A stretch of DNA of 64,000 nucleotides from Gallionella sp. (GCA_030645955.1 JAUSMR010000076.1:124001-188000); one strand, 5' to 3'; counted from the stretch's first letter, positions 44,855-54,913 are shown. Program-made: numbers and translations. Notes: generated by a model not told the origin, from the letters alone.

Positions 44855-46894
44855 ATGGCCTTGTCATTTCTGAAAAAAAACTTCATGGGAAAGGATTCAA
44901 AGGCTGCGGTATTTTTGCTTGCCTTTATTTCAGTCTTCATCGTTATCGCGCTTTATTACAACCAGAATTCGTTTCTTGAGGCTTTTGAAGCCAGGACTTA
45001 TGACCTGAGATTCAAGAGTTTGCGTGGCGCTGTTCCGCCCAGCGCGGACATCGCCATCATCGCGATCGATGACAAGAGCATTGCCGAGCTGGGACGATTC
45101 CCCTGGACCAGAAGTCAATATGTGCGCCTGCTCGAGCGGCTCTCGGCTGCCGGCGCAAAAGTCCTGCTCGTCGATGCATTCTTTTCAGAAAAGGAAACGC
45201 CGGCAATAGACCGTTCCTTTGCGGCAGCAATCAGGAAGGCCGGTAATGTTGTGCTGGCAGTGCCTTTTGACTTTGATAAACAGCTTCGGGTGACAGGCAG
45301 CACGCACAGCCTCCCCGAGATCGAGAGCGCCGCAGCGGGGATAGGGCACATCAATCTGCTGCCCGAAGACGATGGGGTGAACCGGCGCAACATGCTGCTT
45401 ATCGAGGAGCATGGCAAACTGGTGCCATCGCTGGGTTTAATGGGTGCCATGGCGGCAATGGGTGAAAAAGAATTCGTCACCGGTTTATTTGAGATCAGAC
45501 TGGGCGACAGGCGTATCCCGGTAGACGGCAATTACTCGATGTGGATCAACTATGCCGGGCCGCCGGGCAACTATCCGCGCTACTCCTTCACTGACATCGT
45601 TAATGGGCGGATTGACCCCGCGCTGCTCAAAGGCAAGGTGCTGTTTCTGGGTGCCACGGCGCTTGGCGTCTATGACATGAGGGTCACGCCATTTTACAAC
45701 AATACACCCGGGGTTGAAGTGCATGCGGCGGTTGCAGACAGCATCATAAGCGACCGCTTCATTCGCCGCACAGGGCTGGAGGCGCTGCTCGACATGGCGC
45801 TTATTGTCATGCTGGGACTGGTTACTTTCTTTCTGACCATGCGACTGCGCCTGCATGCTGCAATCCCTGCGGTATTTCTGCTTTCATCAGGATATGTGTG
45901 GTTAACCTATTGGCTTTTTCTTCAAGGTCATTGGGTTAGCATGATCTACCCGCCGCTGGCAGCCATGATTGCGCTATCTGCGGGTGGCAGCTTCCGGTAT
46001 CTGGTGCTGGATCGCAGCGCAAGGGAGATGCGCTCGATGTTTTCCAGTTATCTGTCGGCCAAGCTGGTCGCCCGTCTGGAAAAAGAACCCGATGCAGCCA
46101 AGATCGGCGGCGACAGCAAGGAGGTGACGGTACTGTTCACGGACATCAAGGGCTTTACCACTTTCAGCGAGACGCGTTCTCCGCAGGAGGTAGTCACCAG
46201 GCTGAATGAGTATCTCGCTGCGATGGTTCAGGTGATCGATCAATTTGACGGCACGGTAGACAAGTTTATCGGTGACGGCATCATGGTCTATTGGGGCGCG
46301 CCTCTTGCGCAGCCCGATCACGCAGAACTTGCCGTTGCCTGCATGCTGGAAATGAAAAAGACGATGGCGCAACTTGGCGCCAAGTGGGAAAAAGAAGGTG
46401 TGGTTCCCTTTGTAATTCGCGGGGGAGCTTTGTCTGGTGAGGTGGTGGCCGGAAACATCGGATGCCATGGCAAGAAGATGGAATACACTTTGATCGGGGA
46501 CACGGTAAATCAGGCATCACGGCTTGAGGGTACTGCAAAATATTACGGGGTGAGTTTTCTGCTAGGCGAGAGCACCTATCTATTGACGCGCGATACCTAT
46601 CGTTTCAGGGAATTGGACAAAATCAGGGTGGTTGGCAAACATGTCCCTGTCACGATCTACGAGCTGCTTGGAACTTTGTCAGAGCAGGAAGATAATCGGG
46701 TTGTAAAATTTGCGGCTGCGCTGGCGCTCTATCGTGCACACAAGTGGGAAGAGGCGGAAAAATATTTTGCTTCCATACTTGATGAGATTCCCGAGGATAA
46801 GCCAAGCAGAATATATCTGGAGCGTTGCGAGTATTATAAAAATAATCCTCCCCCAGGGGATTGGGATGGCGTATTTAACAGGGTGGATAAATAG
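44855..46894 (+). CDS. CHASE2-domain adenylate cyclase
   Basis: The 679-residue protein has an N-terminal membrane segment (about 18-35) and an extracytoplasmic CHASE2 domain (about 45-300, with YDLRFKSLRG, IIAIDDKSIAELGRFPW and FLGATALGVYDMRVTPF). Three helices (about 310-390) follow, then a class III cyclase (about 420-560). Metal-binding Asp residues are in VLFTDIKGFTTFSE and DKFIGDGIMVYWG, and the closing motif is IGDTVNQASRLEGTAK. The Lys before FIGD fits ATP. A TPR-like tail ends the chain. GGAAGCG is upstream of the ATG. It makes cAMP in response to an unknown periplasmic signal; the next two exported proteins may belong to that signal. Confidence 0.9.
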   Translation: MALSFLKKNFMGKDSKAAVFLLAFISVFIVIALYYNQNSFLEAFEARTYDLRFKSLRGAVPPSADIAIIAIDDKSIAELGRFPWTRSQYVRLLERLSAAGAKVLLVDAFFSEKETPAIDRSFAAAIRKAGNVVLAVPFDFDKQLRVTGSTHSLPEIESAAAGIGHINLLPEDDGVNRRNMLLIEEHGKLVPSLGLMGAMAAMGEKEFVTGLFEIRLGDRRIPVDGNYSMWINYAGPPGNYPRYSFTDIVNGRIDPALLKGKVLFLGATALGVYDMRVTPFYNNTPGVEVHAAVADSIISDRFIRRTGLEALLDMALIVMLGLVTFFLTMRLRLHAAIPAVFLLSSGYVWLTYWLFLQGHWVSMIYPPLAAMIALSAGGSFRYLVLDRSAREMRSMFSSYLSAKLVARLEKEPDAAKIGGDSKEVTVLFTDIKGFTTFSETRSPQEVVTRLNEYLAAMVQVIDQFDGTVDKFIGDGIMVYWGAPLAQPDHAELAVACMLEMKKTMAQLGAKWEKEGVVPFVIRGGALSGEVVAGNIGCHGKKMEYTLIGDTVNQASRLEGTAKYYGVSFLLGESTYLLTRDTYRFRELDKIRVVGKHVPVTIYELLGTLSEQEDNRVVKFAAALALYRAHKWEEAEKYFASILDEIPEDKPSRIYLERCEYYKNNPPPGDWDGVFNRVDK

Positions 46895-46972
46895 GGTGTT
46901 ATATTTTTTTTCGCGAAAATTGGAATGTTCCTGAAAATCATTTTTTCAAGTTTATTAAGGACGGTGTTCGAC

Positions 46973-49900
46973 ATGCGTATTATCACTATCACAATTCTAT
47001 CCTTGGTCCTGTTTGCGTCCGCACGCGCGGATGCGGCTGATATCCCGTCTTCTTCGGATTTTTCAAAAGTTGAGCTTGTGCAGGAGCTCGCCCTTGGTGG
47101 AATGAAAAAGCTGCTCGGCTGGAGCGGTGGTAATTTTTATTTCGCAAAGAAGGATGGTTCCGTCAGCGTAGTGGACAAAAATGGAAAGGAGCTGTTTGCT
47201 CTTCAGGCTAAGGACGGCAAAGGCGGGCCGATACTCAAGCAGCCTGAGGCAGTTGCTGTTTCCGAAGAGGTGATCTATGTGGTTGATAGCGAGACGAACC
47301 TTGTCGCCATGTTTGCTTTGCATGGTACATACAAGGGGAGTTTTGGCGCCAAGAAGGGGGGCTTTTTTGGTAAGGTGGGTGGGCTCAGCTCACCACATGG
47401 AATTGCCGCGCACGATGGGATCATCTACGTCGCCGACAGCGGCAATGGAAGAATACAGATGTTTGGCAACAATGGTGTCTTCCTGTCCACCCTTGAAATC
47501 GACAGCGCTCCCGAAAACAATGCCGCCAGGGAAAAGGAACTGCCGTACAAGTTGCATGAGCCGACTGAAATTGTGATCGATGCTCTGGGGCAAATCTATG
47601 TGCTGGATACAGATGATGCTCTGATCAAGGTATACAGTCCTAATGGCGCGTATTTGAAGCACCTGACTGTAGACGGCAAGCCGCAATCCATAAGCATTGC
47701 CCATGACGGTATCTATGTGGCGGATCGGGACTCGCTTGCCATTCACAAATATGATTTCAATGGCAAACAGATGTACTCATTTGGCTCCAGGGGAAAAGGG
47801 CGCGCGCAATTCAAAAGTATTGCCGGGCTTGCTACCGACCAGGATCGGCTGGTCATCATTGGCGACAGCGCCAAGGGTGTCGCAGATATATTCATGGTCG
47901 AATCCGCGGTGCGCATTGAACCGGTTGTTAAACATCCGTCAAGAATATCGGTGCGCTGGGAGCAGGCTATTCCGTTGCCGGTGAGCAAGACCGCATGGGA
48001 TGGCAAGGAAGCGATTTATGGTATCGAGGAAAGTGACAAGAAAAACAGAATAGTCAAAATCGTTAATGGAGCTGTAGCCGGCGAAATCAATGTGACCGAT
48101 CTTTCTCCGGTGTCTGTTGTCGTTGACAGGAGCGGAGCTGTTTGGGCGTTGGACAAGAAGAAGTCAAGAATTGTAAAGCTGGATGAATCAGGAAATATAC
48201 TCGCCAGCATCGGCACGCCAGGGAGTCGAAAAGGGGAATTGGATGATGCCGAGGATTTCGCTGTTTCCAATACAGGAATCATCTTTGTCGCCGACAGCGG
48301 TAATAGCAGGGTGCAGGCATTCAGCAGCGACGGGGTGTTCCTGAAAGAAATTCGAAGCGATGTTTCCGGCAAGCTGGATGAGCCTGTTGCAATTGCCCTT
48401 GATCCTCAAAACGGACTCTATGTTTTGGACAAAGGACGTTCTGTAGTCTCCATTTATTCTGCCAAGGGAGAACCGCTGGGAGTGTTTGGCAAGCAGCCGG
48501 ATGGCAGCGCAATACTCGCAAAACCGGTGGCTCTGATGGCAACCCAGGATGAGGTATTCGTTCTGGACTCAAACCAGGTCAAGGTGTTTTCGCATAAAGG
48601 ACAATACATCCGTTCATTCGCCGATGGCGGCAGCGGTCCAGGAGAGCTTGCCGAGCCGGTAGCCATCACTGCAACAGGCGATACAACCTTCGTCATTTCG
48701 GAGCGTGGCAACAAACGATTACAGGCTTTTACCACACTTCATAAACTCTGGACTCCCGAGCAGCTGACTGCACAGGGAGCGGTGCACGCAATCGAATTGC
48801 GTTGGGCGGCCTCTTTGTTGCCATACGTCAAACAGTATCGGATTTACAGATCTCAAAGCGAAAACTCTGCATTTGTCCAGATTGCCACCAGCAACACCAA
48901 TCAGTATGTCGACCAGGGGATGGAAGCTGACAAAACTTACTATTACCGTGTGGCCGGGGAAACGCATTACGGATATGTAGGTCTGAAGAGCGATGCGGTG
49001 AATGGGGCCGCCAAAAAATATGTTCCTCCGATTTTGGAAAACGTTCAGGTGACGCCGTCCTCATGGCAACTTAAAATACAATGGAAATCCGTAGACAACC
49101 AATACTTCAGTGCCTACCTGATTTACCAGAAAGACGGGGATACCTATACCAGGATTGGAGAAACGACTTTGCCGGAATTCGTAAAGGATTCATTAATTCC
49201 CGATACCAAATATACCTACTACATTTCGACTCGCAGCACTGATGGCACCGAATCTGACAAAATTTCGGTCACTGCGTCCACTTTGCCATTCAATACCGCG
49301 CCACTGGAAATTGAAGTGGTCAAATTGCGTGATATCTTTTCCAACACCTACAAACTCTACGAGCAAGACGGGGTCGGCCGCATCAAGTTGACCAACTACA
49401 CCAACAAGACCATAGAAAATATCAAAGTAAGCTTTTTGCTGAACAATTTCATGGATTTTCCCACCGAAGTAAAAATTGACACACTGCTGCCGGGACAGAG
49501 TGAAGAAGTCACTCTCAAGGCCGTATTCAATAACAACATTTTGACCATCACTGAAGACAGCTCCATACAGGCGATGGTAGAGGCAAGCTATTTTCAGGAC
49601 GGCAAACGGGTGGCCTTCAACAAGAACCCCACTATCACGGTTTATGACAAACACCGCATGACATGGGATGAGCATGACCGCGTCGCTTCATTTGTAACGC
49701 CCAAAGATGCGCCGATAATCAACTTTGTGCGTTCGATAGCCACACAGTTCAGCGAAACCAAAGACGAATCGCAGCTTGCCGCCGTCCTGTTCGATGCGAT
49801 GGGGGTTATTGGCCTGACTTATATTTTGAATCCAATTGATCCTTATCAAATATCCCTTGCGAAGACGGAGACCACTTTAAAAACGGATACTGTCGACTAT

Positions 49901-50755
49901 GTCCAGTATCCGCGTGAGACCCTGGAGCGGAAATCCGGGGACTGCGTCGACCTGGTGACGTTCTACTCAAGCGCTCTCGAAAGCATGGGAATCTCCACGC
50001 TGATGGTCGAGGTGCCGGATCATATACTCATGATGTTCTCAACCGGCATCAACGCCGATCCAGACGGGTACACGATGGATGACATGTATGTGATCCACGA
50101 CGGCAAGTTATGGATTCCGGTTGAGGTCACCGTCGTTGGAAAACCATTTATCAAGGCGTGGGAATTGGGCGCCTCCAATTACTACAAATGGAAAGACAAG
50201 GGACTCACCATACTGGACGTTCACAACTCATGGAACACCTATAAGCCAGCCACCTTGCCCGGCTCCACACTCAAGACAATGGACGTTACTTCAGGGGATA
50301 TCGAGAAAAAATTCCCGGGTGATTACATGTCGATGCTTAAGATCAGCTCCCGAACCAAGACCAGACGTTATCTTCAGGCGATAGAACAAAATCCTGCCGA
50401 TATGGATGCGCATCTGCAAATGGGAATTATTCTGGCCAAACTTGGGGACAGGGAGGAAGCGATGAAATATTTTGACAAAATTCTCTCCTCCGAACCAAAG
50501 AATGCGGCGGCGCTGAACAATCGCGGCAATGTCCTGATGCTCAACGAGAAATATGCCGAGGCACAAAAAGCTTATCTTGCAGCGACGCAGGCTAGTCCGG
50601 GAGACCCCTACATTTGGGTCAACCTGGCAAAATCATACAAGGCAGTAAACGATACCAAGAAAGCAAAGGCGGCTTTTGTTAAAGCACAAGGTCTGGATCC
50701 CTCGATTAAAGTAAAATACAAGGCGTTGGCATTAGAGCTGTTACCCTCACTGTAA
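46973..50755 (+). CDS. Exported propeller/FnIII/transglutaminase-like/TPR protein
   Basis: A 1260-residue protein with signal peptide (SLVLFASARADAADIP). In order: 6-bladed NHL-type propellers (about 30-590, repeats such as GIIYVADSGNGRIQMF and IIFVADSGNSRVQAF), two fibronectin III domains (about 600-690 and 695-785), a CARDB/Ig-like domain (about 790-900), a transglutaminase-like core with Cys991 (RKSGDCVDLVTFYSSAL) and His1017 (VPDHILMMF) plus WIPVEVT, then TPRs (about 1130-1250). I do not know a named protein with this order. It lies 78 bp after the cyclase gene on the same strand, so a shared role is likely. Peptidase or amide-transfer activity is possible, not shown. Confidence 0.85.
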   Translation: MRIITITILSLVLFASARADAADIPSSSDFSKVELVQELALGGMKKLLGWSGGNFYFAKKDGSVSVVDKNGKELFALQAKDGKGGPILKQPEAVAVSEEVIYVVDSETNLVAMFALHGTYKGSFGAKKGGFFGKVGGLSSPHGIAAHDGIIYVADSGNGRIQMFGNNGVFLSTLEIDSAPENNAAREKELPYKLHEPTEIVIDALGQIYVLDTDDALIKVYSPNGAYLKHLTVDGKPQSISIAHDGIYVADRDSLAIHKYDFNGKQMYSFGSRGKGRAQFKSIAGLATDQDRLVIIGDSAKGVADIFMVESAVRIEPVVKHPSRISVRWEQAIPLPVSKTAWDGKEAIYGIEESDKKNRIVKIVNGAVAGEINVTDLSPVSVVVDRSGAVWALDKKKSRIVKLDESGNILASIGTPGSRKGELDDAEDFAVSNTGIIFVADSGNSRVQAFSSDGVFLKEIRSDVSGKLDEPVAIALDPQNGLYVLDKGRSVVSIYSAKGEPLGVFGKQPDGSAILAKPVALMATQDEVFVLDSNQVKVFSHKGQYIRSFADGGSGPGELAEPVAITATGDTTFVISERGNKRLQAFTTLHKLWTPEQLTAQGAVHAIELRWAASLLPYVKQYRIYRSQSENSAFVQIATSNTNQYVDQGMEADKTYYYRVAGETHYGYVGLKSDAVNGAAKKYVPPILENVQVTPSSWQLKIQWKSVDNQYFSAYLIYQKDGDTYTRIGETTLPEFVKDSLIPDTKYTYYISTRSTDGTESDKISVTASTLPFNTAPLEIEVVKLRDIFSNTYKLYEQDGVGRIKLTNYTNKTIENIKVSFLLNNFMDFPTEVKIDTLLPGQSEEVTLKAVFNNNILTITEDSSIQAMVEASYFQDGKRVAFNKNPTITVYDKHRMTWDEHDRVASFVTPKDAPIINFVRSIATQFSETKDESQLAAVLFDAMGVIGLTYILNPIDPYQISLAKTETTLKTDTVDYVQYPRETLERKSGDCVDLVTFYSSALESMGISTLMVEVPDHILMMFSTGINADPDGYTMDDMYVIHDGKLWIPVEVTVVGKPFIKAWELGASNYYKWKDKGLTILDVHNSWNTYKPATLPGSTLKTMDVTSGDIEKKFPGDYMSMLKISSRTKTRRYLQAIEQNPADMDAHLQMGIILAKLGDREEAMKYFDKILSSEPKNAAALNNRGNVLMLNEKYAEAQKAYLAATQASPGDPYIWVNLAKSYKAVNDTKKAKAAFVKAQGLDPSIKVKYKALALELLPSL

Positions 50756-50832
50756 GCAGTTGAACTCAATGGGCAGGGGCTGTCGGATCAGGCGTAGAAT
50801 TGCCGCGCGGCAACGGATAAAAAGGAAAAGCA

Positions 50833-51243
50833 ATGAAACAATTGATTATGCTGTTTTTGTTAGGACTGGCGCTCTTTTCACAAGCGCTTCATGCGGGTGA
50901 AAAAAACGACAATACATCGAGTTTCTGGGACCGGCTCAGGGGCAAGATCGAATCATTGACGCCACAGAAAAAGTTGGGGGCAACAACTGCAACCGGCGGA
51001 GTTCGGGGTGCACATGCTGCAACTGAAGATATGTACTGGAAAAATGATGCTTCTGCACAAATCATCGATTCAGATGAGCTGGAGGTCTTTGCAAAGGCGA
51101 TGAAACTGACTGATTCAGATGATAAGGCTCAGGCTCAAGCTGCTTTTTCCGAATTTATCAAAAAATATCCGGAAAGTTCATTACGCCAAGATGCAGACCA
51201 GGCCTTGGCGCAACTTCAAAACGCAAGCACTCCTGTTAAGTAG
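50833..51243 (+). CDS. Small exported protein with VRGA motif and TPR-like end
   Basis: The 136-residue protein has a signal peptide (LFLLGLALFSQALHAGEKN). A central GGVRGAHAATEDMYWKND stretch is of a kind I recall from small proteins next to CHASE2 cyclases. A helical end (QAQAAFSEFIKKYPESSLRQ) resembles the TPR-like tail of YbgF-type proteins. AAGGAAAAG precedes the ATG. It closes the three-gene unit with the cyclase and the large propeller protein. Function is unknown. Confidence 0.75.
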   Translation: MKQLIMLFLLGLALFSQALHAGEKNDNTSSFWDRLRGKIESLTPQKKLGATTATGGVRGAHAATEDMYWKNDASAQIIDSDELEVFAKAMKLTDSDDKAQAQAAFSEFIKKYPESSLRQDADQALAQLQNASTPVK

Positions 51244-51374
51244 GCGCTTTGCAGCCACCTTATTGCGGTAGATGAGGTGCTCCGTCAATTTAATAAAATG
51301 GCGCGCGTGTATCTGCTTTGGGGGCGTCGGCGCCAATAAAAACAGACCAGGCCGGATGGGCTGGAAGCAAATGT

Positions 51375-51440
51375 AGGTCGGGCTTCGCCCGACCGCTTCG
51401 ACAAGCTCAGGACAGGCATGGTGGCACAGCCCACCCTGCC
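51375..51440. repeat. Short palindromes between operon end and ubiD
   Basis: GTCGGGCTTCGCCCGAC is a perfect hairpin. It is followed by CTTCGACAAGCTCAGGACAG, a relative of the GGTTCGACAGGCT repeat in the left island, and by TGGTGGCACAGCCCACCCTG. They lie between convergent genes. Confidence 0.55.
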
Positions 51441-51450
51441 TCTGCTGCTC

Positions 51451-52941
51451 CTACAGCCCCAACCCGCTCCACATCTCATCCACCCTCCGCTTCACCGCCT
51501 CATCCATCACGATAGTCTTACCCCATTCGCGCTGCGTCTCGCCCGGCCATTTATTGGTCGCATCCAGCCCCATCTTGCCGCCCAAACCTGACACCGGGCT
51601 GGCGAAGTCGAGATAATCGATAGGCGTGTTTTCCACCAGCAGCGTGTCGCGCACCGGGTCGACGCGGGTGGTGATGGCCCAGATGACTTCTTTCCAGTCG
51701 CGCACGTCGATGTCGTCGTCCACCACGATGATGAACTTGGTGTACATGAACTGGCGCAGAAAACTCCAGATGCCGAACATCACGCGCTTGGCGTGCCCGG
51801 GATATTGCTTCTTGATTGACACTATCGCCATGCGATACGAGCATCCTTCCGGCGGAAGGTAGAAGTCCGCGATTTCCGGGAACTGCTTCTGCAGCAGCGG
51901 CACGAACACTTCGTTCAGTGCCACGCCCAGCATCGCCGGTTCGTCGGGCGGCTTGCCGGTGTAGGTGGAGTGATAGATCGGGTTAGAGCGCATCGTGATG
52001 CGCTCGATGGTGAACACCGGAAATTTATCCTGCTCGTTGTAGTAACCGGTGTGGTCGCCATACGGCCCCTCAAGGGCCGTTTCATACACGCGGCCTTCCA
52101 GCGCGGTTCCATCGGGTTGAATCACACCCTCCAGCACGATCTCGGCGGATGCGGGCACTTGCAGGTCGCTGCCCAGACATTTCACCAGCTCGGTCTTGCT
52201 GCCGCGCAACAAACCGGCGAACTGGTATTCGGACAACGAATCGGGAACCGGCGTAACCGCAGCGAGTATCGTCGCAGGGTCGGCGCCGATCACCACCGCA
52301 ACCGGAAACGGCTGTCCCGGATTTTTCTCGCAGTGATCGCGGAAATCCAGCGCGCCGCCGCGATGCGCCAGCCAGCGCATGATGACTTTGTTCGGTGCGA
52401 TCACCTGCTGGCGGTAAATGCCGAGATTCTGGCGCGGCTTGTTCGGGCCTCTGGTCACCACCAGCCCCCAGGTGATCAGCGGCGCGACATCACCCGGCCA
52501 GCAATGCTGGATGGGCAGCTTGCCCAAGTCCACCTCCGCGCCTTCCCAAACGATTTCCTGGCACGGCGCGGAGGAAACAATCCGGGGATGCATGGTAAGC
52601 ACCTGCTTGAGCACCGGCCATTTCTCCCACGCATCCTTCAGTCCTTTCGGCGGCTCCGGTTCTTTCAGAAAGGCGAGCAGCTTGCCGACTTCGCGCAAAG
52701 CCTGGGTGCTCTCCTCGCCCATGCCCAATGCCACGCGGCGCGGTGTGCCGAACAGGTTGGCCAGCACCGGTATGCTGTGCCCAACCGGATTTTCGAACAG
52801 GATTGCCGGGCCTTGTGCGCGCAATACGCGGTCGCAGATTTCGGTCATTTCCAGATGCGACGAAACCGGTGCGGTCACGCGTTTGAGTTCGCCGAGTTTT
52901 TCCAGTTGCACGATGAAATCGCGCAGGTCCTTATATTTCAT
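51451..52941 (-). CDS. ubiD: 4-hydroxy-3-polyprenylbenzoate decarboxylase UbiD
   Basis: The 496-residue enzyme has the UbiD motifs: [20 protein letters not shown] at the start, [19 protein letters not shown] with prenyl-FMN contacts, [20 protein letters not shown] and the catalytic Glu-Arg-Glu region [20 protein letters not shown]. It decarboxylates the polyprenyl-hydroxybenzoate intermediate of ubiquinone synthesis using prenylated FMN. The partner ubiX is not in the window. A repeat lies upstream. Confidence 0.95.
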   Translation of the reverse strand: MKYKDLRDFIVQLEKLGELKRVTAPVSSHLEMTEICDRVLRAQGPAILFENPVGHSIPVLANLFGTPRRVALGMGEESTQALREVGKLLAFLKEPEPPKGLKDAWEKWPVLKQVLTMHPRIVSSAPCQEIVWEGAEVDLGKLPIQHCWPGDVAPLITWGLVVTRGPNKPRQNLGIYRQQVIAPNKVIMRWLAHRGGALDFRDHCEKNPGQPFPVAVVIGADPATILAAVTPVPDSLSEYQFAGLLRGSKTELVKCLGSDLQVPASAEIVLEGVIQPDGTALEGRVYETALEGPYGDHTGYYNEQDKFPVFTIERITMRSNPIYHSTYTGKPPDEPAMLGVALNEVFVPLLQKQFPEIADFYLPPEGCSYRMAIVSIKKQYPGHAKRVMFGIWSFLRQFMYTKFIIVVDDDIDVRDWKEVIWAITTRVDPVRDTLLVENTPIDYLDFASPVSGLGGKMGLDATNKWPGETQREWGKTIVMDEAVKRRVDEMWSGLGL

Positions 52942-52954
52942 TCTTACTCCTTGA

Positions 52955-53033
52955 GCTGGTAACTCGTAGCGTGTAGCGTGTAGCGCGTAGCAAAACCGGG
53001 GTTGGCTACAAGCTACAGGCTACCAGCTACAAG
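52955..53033. repeat. Repeat between ubiD and acyltransferase genes
   Basis: Tandem GTAGCGTGTAGCGTGTAGCG is followed by GGCTACAAGCTACAGGCTAC and CAGCTACAAGC. The right part is akin to the repeat between purH and purD (38591-38682). It reaches the stop of the acyltransferase gene. Confidence 0.6.
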
Positions 53034-53906
53034 CTAATAAAACTTGGCCTCACCCTCCGGCCTGGTCTTGAAGCGTTTATGCAGCCAGAAATACTGCTCC
53101 GGCATCTCGCGCACGCGGTCTTCGATGAATGCGTTCATGCGCCGCGTATCGGCGATGTCGTCCCCGCTCGGATAGTTCTCCCAGGCGGGATAGAAAGTCA
53201 GCACATAACCCCCGCCCCCCGGCAACAGGCGCGTGATGCAGGGCACGACTTTCGCGCCGGTCATCTGCGCAATGCGCGGCACCGATGTCATCGTGGCGGC
53301 AGGCACGCCGAAAAAAGGAATAAACGCGCCATCCTTGACCCCCTGATCCTGATCCGGCGGATAAATGAACGGCTTGCCCTCGCGCATCCCCTTGAGGATG
53401 GGGCGCAGCCCCTGCTGGCGCGAATAAAGGCGCTGGTCGCGGAAGCGGGCGCGTTTCTTCAGTAGCAGCTCGGTCAGGTACATGTTCTTCTGGTTCGCAT
53501 ACATGCACACGGTGTCGGTGTGCTGTGCGATCCACTGTCCGCCCACATCCATGCCGACAAAGTGCGGTGTAAGCAGAATGGCCGGCCTGTCCTTGATCGC
53601 CAAAAAGTGTTCGACGCCCTCGACGCGAATCAGGCTATGGATGCGCACCGCACTCGACCACCACAGAATGCTGCGCTCGATAAGGCCCCGGCAAAACATC
53701 TTGAAGTGATCGCGCACCAGCTTCTTGCGCGCCTCATCGCTCATCTCGGGAAAGCACAGTTTCAGATTGATCATGCCTACCCTGCGGCGTTCTGCGGCGA
53801 ATGGATAAAGCAATGCGCCAAGCCCGTTACCGATAGCGACAATAACTCGAAAGGGCAACAACTGAATCAACCACAAAATAAAAACGCCGAGGCGTACCAG
53901 CATCAC
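53034..53906 (-). CDS. Lipid A biosynthesis acyltransferase (LpxL/HtrB family), copy 1
   Basis: The 290-residue protein has an N-terminal membrane helix and the acyltransferase motif TPHFVGMDVGGQWI (HX4D, His and Asp catalytic). Further conserved parts are RGLIERSILWWSSAVRI, GKPFIYPPDQDQGVKDGAFI and FFGVPAATMTSVPRIAQMTG. It adds a secondary acyl chain to lipid A precursor at the inner membrane. It lies 6 bp after the second acyltransferase gene. Which chain each one adds cannot be told from the sequence. Confidence 0.9.
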   Translation of the reverse strand: MMLVRLGVFILWLIQLLPFRVIVAIGNGLGALLYPFAAERRRVGMINLKLCFPEMSDEARKKLVRDHFKMFCRGLIERSILWWSSAVRIHSLIRVEGVEHFLAIKDRPAILLTPHFVGMDVGGQWIAQHTDTVCMYANQKNMYLTELLLKKRARFRDQRLYSRQQGLRPILKGMREGKPFIYPPDQDQGVKDGAFIPFFGVPAATMTSVPRIAQMTGAKVVPCITRLLPGGGGYVLTFYPAWENYPSGDDIADTRRMNAFIEDRVREMPEQYFWLHKRFKTRPEGEAKFY

Positions 53907-53912
53907 TGCTCC

Positions 53913-54782
53913 TTAGACTGCGTCCGGCGGCATTACGCCGCTCGGGACCTTGTAACGGTTATAACTCCACAGATACTGGGCCGGAGAAATCGCGATCACG
54001 CGCTCCAGGGCTGTATTTATCTGCAGCGGCACGGGTTTGGAAAAGTCCAATGGCAACGGCTCGAAGCGCAGCGCATAGCCGGCACCGTGCGGCAGGCGTT
54101 CAGCAAAGGCCAGCAGTACCGTTGCACCGCTGGACTGGGCCAGCCGCCCGCTCAACGTCATGGTATAAGCCGGGCGCGCAAAGAAATCCACCCATTCCCC
54201 CTCGCCCTGGCTGGGCACCTGATCGGGCAACAACCCGATCGCCTCGCCTCGCCTGAGCGCCTTGTAGAGCGCCCGCACACCGCTGACATCCGCTGTTGCC
54301 AATCGTGCCAACCCGCGCTCCCGGCCACCGCGCATTATTTTTTCCAGCCAGCCTTGCTTCGGCGAGCGGTACAAACAAGTCAGCGGCAGATGCTGCCCGA
54401 CATAGAGTCCGACCACTTCAAAGCAACCCCAGTGCGGTGTGAGCAAAACAATGCCTTTGCCCCGGGCGTGCGCTGCTTCAATATGCCCCCACCCATGACA
54501 GCTTTGCACCGTGGCGCAGACTTGTTCCAGCGGCCTGCCCCATACCCAGGGCAACTCGACGATACCTTTACCCGCCTCGCTAATGGCTTGGTTAAGCAAT
54601 TCGGCAAAATGCTTTTCGTCCGCAGCCAGATGCGCCTGGCGCAAGTTCTCTTCGGTGCGTGCGGCATATCCATTGGACATGACAAAGGTGGCGTGTCCAA
54701 CCAGTGTACCGAGACTGTGCAACGCGCGCAGCGGCAACAACGCAATCAGGCGAAAAATCGATTTAAAGAAAAAGTCAGTCAT
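53913..54782 (-). CDS. Lipid A biosynthesis acyltransferase (LpxL/LpxM family), copy 2
   Basis: The 289-residue protein is a paralogue of the next gene. It has LTPHWGCFEVVGLYVGQHLP (HX4E in place of HX4D), CLYRSPKQGWLEKIMRGGRE and LPDQVPSQGEGEWVDFFARP. The tail YNRYKVPSGVMPPDA is typical of the betaproteobacterial form. The two genes are probably transcribed together and act in turn on Kdo2-lipid A. It is divergent from metK. Confidence 0.9.
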   Translation of the reverse strand: MTDFFFKSIFRLIALLPLRALHSLGTLVGHATFVMSNGYAARTEENLRQAHLAADEKHFAELLNQAISEAGKGIVELPWVWGRPLEQVCATVQSCHGWGHIEAAHARGKGIVLLTPHWGCFEVVGLYVGQHLPLTCLYRSPKQGWLEKIMRGGRERGLARLATADVSGVRALYKALRRGEAIGLLPDQVPSQGEGEWVDFFARPAYTMTLSGRLAQSSGATVLLAFAERLPHGAGYALRFEPLPLDFSKPVPLQINTALERVIAISPAQYLWSYNRYKVPSGVMPPDAV

Positions 54783-54865
54783 AAGCAGGCAATGTTACCG
54801 AGAAGTCCTGAATAAGTCCCGCGTCACCGTGGTTCGATCAAGTTATTCAGCGGATGTTGGGTATT

Positions 54866-54874
54866 TGGTATAAT
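54866..54874 (+). promoter_or_regulatory. metK: Extended -10 promoter for metK
   Basis: TGGTATAAT gives a perfect -10 (TATAAT, 54869-54874) with the TGN extension. The -35 is weak (TTCAGC at 54846-54851, 17 bp away). It lies about 40 bp before the metK ATG. Confidence 0.65.
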
Positions 54875-54913
54875 GCGCCCCTTTTGTTTTCTTGAGAGAT
54901 TGAACAGGTAGCC

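Noticed and set aside
54780..54913. SAM riboswitch before metK
   Set aside because: The leader is only about 40 nt from the probable promoter and shows none of the known SAM riboswitch cores.
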